NCBI RefSeq assembly: GCF_014805625.2
Contig: NW_023998427.1
Span: 1,730,769-1,794,768, forward strand
DNA: 64,000 nt
Source: Glossina fuscipes
Lineage: Eukaryota > Arthropoda > Insecta > Diptera > Glossinidae
Direction of reading: 5' to 3'
Positions 58,503 to 64,000 of this stretch are shown here, one piece after another. A program made the position numbers and the translations under genes. Position 1 is the stretch's first letter. Every line of letters begins with the position of its first letter. The notes beneath the pieces were generated by a model. That model was not told the origin of the DNA and ran no database searches. It saw only the letters and a list, made by a program, of their open reading frames with translations.

Positions 58503-61500
58503 ATTTGAGAAATTTAACTTTCATTCACTGTTGTATGGGTGAAAATTAAAAGCACAAACGGCCTTGCGTTTACCTAAATCACATGCGATATATAGATGAT
58601 AGATAAGCAGGAAAGTGTCAAATAATTTGTTTTTTTTTCTTTTTTTTTTCAATTTTTTAAAATGAATTTCAATAGTAAGTACATTAATTAGAAATCTCAT
58701 CATCGCCGGCTATCAATCAGTTGAAATCAATGAATAGCGTCCATCTAATAATTAGTTCGAAGGAGGCAGGTTAACGACGAACGAAAAGTAAATGAAATAA
58801 ATGCAAAAAAATGAATAAAAGAATTTACGTAAAACTTGATTAAGCCATGAAGTAAGTAAAAGTCATATTTCTGTTATGAATAATATTATGAACAATAAGC
58901 CTTTCTTATTAACATATACGTATCATATTAATAGTAATATTGATTATTGACTTGTGTTAATTGTAATCACTAATTCAAGGCATTCATTGAGCGTTCATCT
59001 CATACTTCAAGACTTCACTATGGAATCGATTATTAATTGTTGAGAATTGAATTATAATGAAATCTTTTTTATTTTTATTTTATATTTCGCATTAATTTGC
59101 GAAAAATTTCAAATATCAAGTCAAAGTTATTTCAAATTCAGTGAAAGTTATATGAACAATTGGGAAACTTCCACTTTAAAAGCTATACGGTAGAAGCATT
59201 CGATTTGAAGTCTCACTCGTCTCCGACAGAATCCAATAATAATAATAAAGCGCATTAATTGAGTACTAATTAATTGGCGCATGAGTAGCTGGGTGGGAAA
59301 GAATCGCGAATTCTAATTAACTTATATAAAATATGACTTTTTCATGGATTCGATAGTAGTGGAGGAATTAATTGACATTTAAACGATGAGATGTACACGT
59401 AAAAAGTCTTAAAAGGAATCATTGATAAGGGACATCGGTAAGTGTGTTGTAAAAATGTAATTTTAAGACTTCTTAAAAAATCCACTATTGCGACGCATAA
59501 TGGCTTAAGCACACATCCACTAACCCTTGAATACATTATCGTAAATATTAAAGAAATGTGATCAGATTTGATCTGACATCTTATGAGTAGATTTTTATTA
59601 TGATTCATTGTCTATCTATAAGGCGTGTAAGATATGGGATATCATCTTGAAATGGTTCGACCTTGGAGTTTGAATCAAGTAGATCTTGTTGCCGGCTTGC
59701 CGGTAACCTTTCATATTTCGATTACCGATTACATATGTCGTCGCCTCGTGATATCTAGAGAGGAGGAGAGCAGCTCTGTTTTCCCCTTTTTTGTTGTGAC
59801 GAAGAGAATACGTGTGCTTCATAATTCTTTTTAGGGGCTAGGGCGGTGATCAAAACTACGAATATACTATACTATTCTTAAGTCATATGCTACTGTTCAT
59901 TCAATTTGTCCGGAAATAAACTCATATTTTTAGCCACAAAAAGCCAGACCGAAGAATTCGTTTATACTCTCAGTCATGAATAGAATATGCAATAGAAGAA
60001 GAAGAATGAATCGAATTATTTATACTTTAAAATATAATATGAAATCTTTATTACAAATTTTCCTATGACATCTTGCTTTGCTTAGCTGATTGATTAATAG
60101 ATTCGACGGCCGATTACCTTATGAAGGTTACCTTTCGAATATTCACTTAAGTTACGATCACAGTTATAAGTTACGCTTACGCTTACAATGCATGTAATAT
60201 TTAGGGTACATTTATTACGTATGACACATAGTTGCTGAATTGATTACATCGGAATTATTTTAAAGTCGTTACCTTCGTTCATTCACCAATCTGCTCCCTA
60301 TACATATATTTTATGCAAAATTAATTCTACGCTATGTACAATGAATTCAAAAAGTTAAGTAAGTGCCTAAGATTCCTTTCACACTGAATTTCGAATATCT
60401 TTTTATGGCATTTATATACATATATATCGTTTTATATTAACAGCTAAAAATTCCGTTTTCTAGTCCACTAACCTCAGTAAGTATTTCATGAATTTCTTCG
60501 TTTTGTTTTTTTTTCTTTTTTTTTTCTTAATGAGTTTTCCATAACTGAAAGATATATTGAACTTTATATGAAAACAGACCATATTTATCGAGTTGAGCGT
60601 AACTCATTTACAGCAAACTAACTATGTAAAATGTTTGAATATATGTATCACTATCAGGCCTATAAGCGTATGGATGCGTGTTTAACTGGTTTGCCAAATT
60701 CAAAGATAGTTTTTAATAAACGCTATCATGAATTAACTATCGACTGAAACGCATTTTGATGGATCGCATAAAAATAATGTATAACGGAGAGCATTGAATA
60801 TGTCTCTGTGTATCGCTTGCTCAATGCAATGACAATGTAAAGCATGATGACAATCAAATAAATGTGTTAACTATTTTGGCTTGAATTTCTTTAACGGAGA
60901 AGGCATGCATGCGTACGCTTACACTATATAATATACTATATATATGTTACTTATGTATGTGAAGGTAACTTTCACTTTATGTATTTAGATGTATATATAT
61001 ATATATGCATATATATATACATATGAGTTGACATTTAACGTTTGACAATAATTATAATATCCATCACAAAATCGAATACCAAGCCCATGCAAGCAATTTG
61101 CTGCTCACGTTTAAGATCATTCACTGAATTTGACATTTGCTTTGTATCGAAACAGTAATGTACGAGCAATTGGGTAAAGTGTCTATCGTGAATATTAAAA
61201 GGCATGCCGGTACAATGTTATTGCTTTTACGGTTTAATCAGTTGAAATAAAATATTTCGAATTTCGATAATTGACATAAGTTACGTAAGGATATTTGTGT
61301 TTATTTTTTCCTTGAATTTCTCTTGTACCGCAATTCTCTAACGAACGCAACCATATCAAGGCAGTTTAGCTTGCGGACAAGGAAATGTATTTGTATTCAT
61401 GTACTGAATGAAATCTGGTTCGGATACCATAACAATGCTGTTGTTTGGCTTGCAAACTTTCATTGTTTATGTTAAGCTTATTTACATAAGTACGTGAATA

Positions 61501-62075
61501 AAATATGCCGATTACTATCGATTTGGTATCAATTTAATTTAACGCATCATAAGCCATTAACACCGGAAATTTTTTTTTTTTATTATCAAATTGCTATAAA
61601 CGTCAACATATTGCAGTTACATTTTGATATATGAGTCGTTCACTAAGAATACTTTTTCCGTTCCCTTTTTTATCTCGGAAAAGCTTTACTTAATTTTGAT
61701 AGGTATGAAATCCATTGTTTTTTTTCATTGCGGCAGATAACAGACGTACAAGAAACTAACAAGAAAATCGTTTATATAACGAACGTGTACTACTTTTTTT
61801 TTACTATTTATTATGTCATTCAATGAGTTTGCCGATCTATGGCCGATATGGCAACCTTGTTGAAAGACTCATATAATTTCTGGCGAGTAATAACCTTCAA
61901 ACGTTCATATCGCGTCAACATGTCGTGTCACTTTGACAATTCGCTTACAATTTACAGTCAGAGCCATACGATCCCTTAATACTTTTCATTCCTGGCATAC
62001 TTCCATGGTAAGGGAAGACATCGCATAATCACAATTTATTTCGAAAATTGATCAAAGCTTAATAATAAATTTATT

Positions 62076-62078
<3 letters not shown>

Positions 62079-62112
<34 letters not shown>
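62079..62112. repeat. (TA)n microsatellite
   Basis: About 17 TA units. Confidence 0.9.
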
Positions 62113-62116
<4 letters not shown>

Positions 62117-63609
62117 ACCGTCAAAAAACTATCGGGAATTAACGAAAATTGAACGCATTCTTTACTTAACCGTTAAAGTTTATAAAATCATTTGAAAGAT
62201 ATCTTTGCTTCTGATGGGCCTTGCTATAAAATAAAAGTCTCGATACATACTAACGCTTAGCAAAAAAAGTAGAACAATGGAAAAAAACAGTCAGTTTTTG
62301 ACAGATGGTTTTAGGTAACTTGCTTAGGTAATTAACGGGGGAAAGCTATCGATCGCAACCATAAGTTCCAGATTGTTTTACTTCATCATACTTATAGGTT
62401 ACTACTATATTTACAAGTTATTATAGAGTTTCACATGAAATCTTTTAAAAACAATATAACAGCGGATCGAGTTAGTTGGCCTACAGGGATCAATATAAAA
62501 GAAATTTTAAATAAATATCTTCTAAACGATACAAGTTATGCTCTCTTGTAGATAAAGGACGGATAAAGTCCATTTTAGTAAAAAATAATGTTAATGATAA
62601 AAGATTTTAGATGACGAAAATTTCTTTATTGGAAAGTAGGAAATTTTTATTTTTTTATTAACTAAGTGCGGGTTTGTTTGGAAACAGAGTCCACTCATTT
62701 ACAAATCTAATTGGCGACTATCGTGATACACAGTTCGAATATTTTTCAACTGACAGTTTCTGGAGTTTACTACGAATTATGTAATAATTATGTTATATAA
62801 AGAATTTTTCTTATATTTATATATAGATATACATATATTCCAAAAGGATTTCTTCAAGGGTAGCTTGCATAACTTTGAGTTTTTCGTAGAACCGTATTAC
62901 TGTGCACGTTCAGCCTATTGGATAAATGTGCACTTGGGATCTTTTTGTGTATGTTTATCGAAGAAATAATGCAATATTTCATGGGTTAGTTGTTCTCATC
63001 TTAGTCGTATCAAAAGTTTAAAACTGTTCTGAAAACTAAAAGCTGATCCAAAAGTCCATTAAGCTAATCTCGCTAAGGTTCGAGAGTGCAATTGTAAACT
63101 ATCAATAAATCTTGTCAAGAAGGATTTAGAAAAATATATTTGCTTTTAGCACATGCAGACAGATCACATTACCTCTGACGTGAAATGGTTGAAATCGTTT
63201 AAAAAGTCTTTCGCTTATCGTGCATCATAATAGAAAAACTTATTTGGGTAACTCCTTGTCAAGGAGCGCTTTAGGAATTTCTGTCCGGTGAGTGTTTCTT
63301 TTATTCAAAATATCAAATGTTCAACGTTTTAAAAGAAAAATGAATGGATAAGATACCGACAATGACGCATAAAGAAAAGTACGCCGATGGTTAAGTTACA
63401 GCCTTATGATCTTTTACCTCAGGAAAGATTTTAATCGAAGACAAATTACGATAATATTGAAATGAATGAATTGAATGAATGAACATATTTCTCAATTCCT
63501 GGCACTTTATTGACAGTTAGAAAACCCCATCATTTGAACTTCTAAATGACAAGTATTTCTATACTTGTTTGCACGAATTTTTTTTTATTACCTTCTTTTG
63601 TTGTTATTG

Positions 63610-63610
63610 G

Positions 63611-63641
<31 letters not shown>

Positions 63642-63642
63642 G
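63610..63642. repeat. (TTG)n microsatellite
   Basis: About eleven TTG/GTT units. The reverse strand reads (CAA)n, but no open frame of any length uses it. Confidence 0.9.
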
Positions 63643-63863
63643 GTGTTCTTGTTTGTTATTAGAAAACCAGTACAAGGAAGGAACGTCATGAAGTCAGCCA
63701 AATGGCATTCATAACAAAATAACATCGATTAAGTTGAACAAGAGTTTGAAAATAAAAAAAAAAGAAATGAGGAAAAAAAAAAGTTAAACGAAAAACCAGT
63801 TTTCCAATAAATTTGCACAACAAACACATATGCAGACAGACATACCACCAAAACATTCTAACT

Positions 63864-63864
<1 letters not shown>

Positions 63865-63894
<30 letters not shown>
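63865..63894. repeat. (TA)n microsatellite
   Basis: About 15 TA units near the right edge of the window. Confidence 0.9.
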
Positions 63895-64000
63895 ACTTAT
63901 AACCGTAATTCCAGTATTGTTCTTATGCATCTGTATTCTGTTTGTGTAGATATTGTGTAGATATTATCATAAGATTTTAATATTAATAAAAAAAAAAAAA

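Larger units (their letters stand above)
52408..64000. other. 11.6-kb gene desert, microsatellite-rich, with transposon relics
   Basis: No coding exon with family similarity is seen on either strand apart from a mariner relic at 56.3 kb. The caspase 3' UTR occupies the first few hundred bases. Tracts of TC, ATT, TATG, AC, TA and TTG repeats are frequent. A region at 54.58-55.18 kb has weakly repeated segments and ends in a GACGGACAGACGAACAG array. The stretch could be intergenic, the flank of a regulated gene, or a long intron. Confidence 0.5.

Noticed and set aside
63610..63642. Possible polyglutamine-coding exon from the TTG repeat
   Set aside because: No open reading frame surrounds the repeat on the minus strand.
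1..64000. CRISPR arrays, bacterial operons or insertion sequences
   Set aside because: The window is eukaryotic: spliced genes, poly(A) signals and fly orthologues. No spaced repeat array was found.

Overview
The window is AT-rich eukaryotic DNA, almost certainly from a higher fly (Diptera, Brachycera). The coding genes match fly gene models in sequence and splicing: short GT-AG introns of mostly 50-100 bases, effector caspase, USF, ABCF2, ISCA1/MagR and NDUFS4/ND-18 orthologues. The non-coding DNA is rich in TA, CT and TTG microsatellites and holds a tRNA-derived SINE, pogo/Tigger and mariner relics and a fold-back element. Gene density and intron sizes would suit a tsetse-like genome, but that is a guess. 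Several orthologues sit, as I recall, on the Drosophila X (Muller element A). I worked out the exon structures by hand by matching splice sites, reading phase and protein family; each multi-exon CDS below keeps one open frame across all junctions.

Layout. 1-2.6 kb: gene-poor, with a 538-bp inverted-repeat element flanked by a 9-bp duplication. 2.6-13.4 kb: a compact block of six genes on alternating strands: tempura/PTAR1 (-), ISCA1/MagR (+), Arp6 (-), ND-18/NDUFS4 (+), a divergent U11-48K/SNRNP48-like protein (-) and the bHLH-zip factor USF (+). 13.4-18.8 kb: a long gene-poor stretch with microsatellites. 18.8-20.7 kb: ABCF2 (-). 20.7-26.7 kb: gene-poor, with two SINE copies that have clear target-site duplications. 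26.7-29.7 kb: a small conserved protein of unknown function (+) and bleomycin hydrolase (-). 29.7-35.3 kb: gene-poor, with a dead Tigger/pogo element. 35.3-37.9 kb: a UBE3D-like E3 ligase (+) and an unrecognised coiled-coil protein (-). 40.5-42.2 kb: USP39 (-). 44.5-48 kb: a PTB/PID-domain protein with a very long disordered tail (-). 51.1-52.4 kb: a decay-like effector caspase (+). 52.4-64 kb: essentially a gene desert with microsatellites and a mariner relic.

The genes are housekeeping or regulatory and do not form one pathway. Some loose themes exist: two splicing factors (SNRNP48-like and USP39), mitochondrial proteins (ISCA1 and NDUFS4, a complex I subunit), chromatin/transcription (Arp6, USF), and protein turnover or cell death (bleomycin hydrolase, UBE3D, caspase). 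I found no tRNA or rRNA gene and no obvious new multi-gene system. The best leads are the SNRNP48-like protein that seems to lack its CHHC zinc finger, the USF protein with a greatly enlarged helix-loop-helix loop, the SINE family, the fold-back element, and the strict strand alternation of the first eleven genes.
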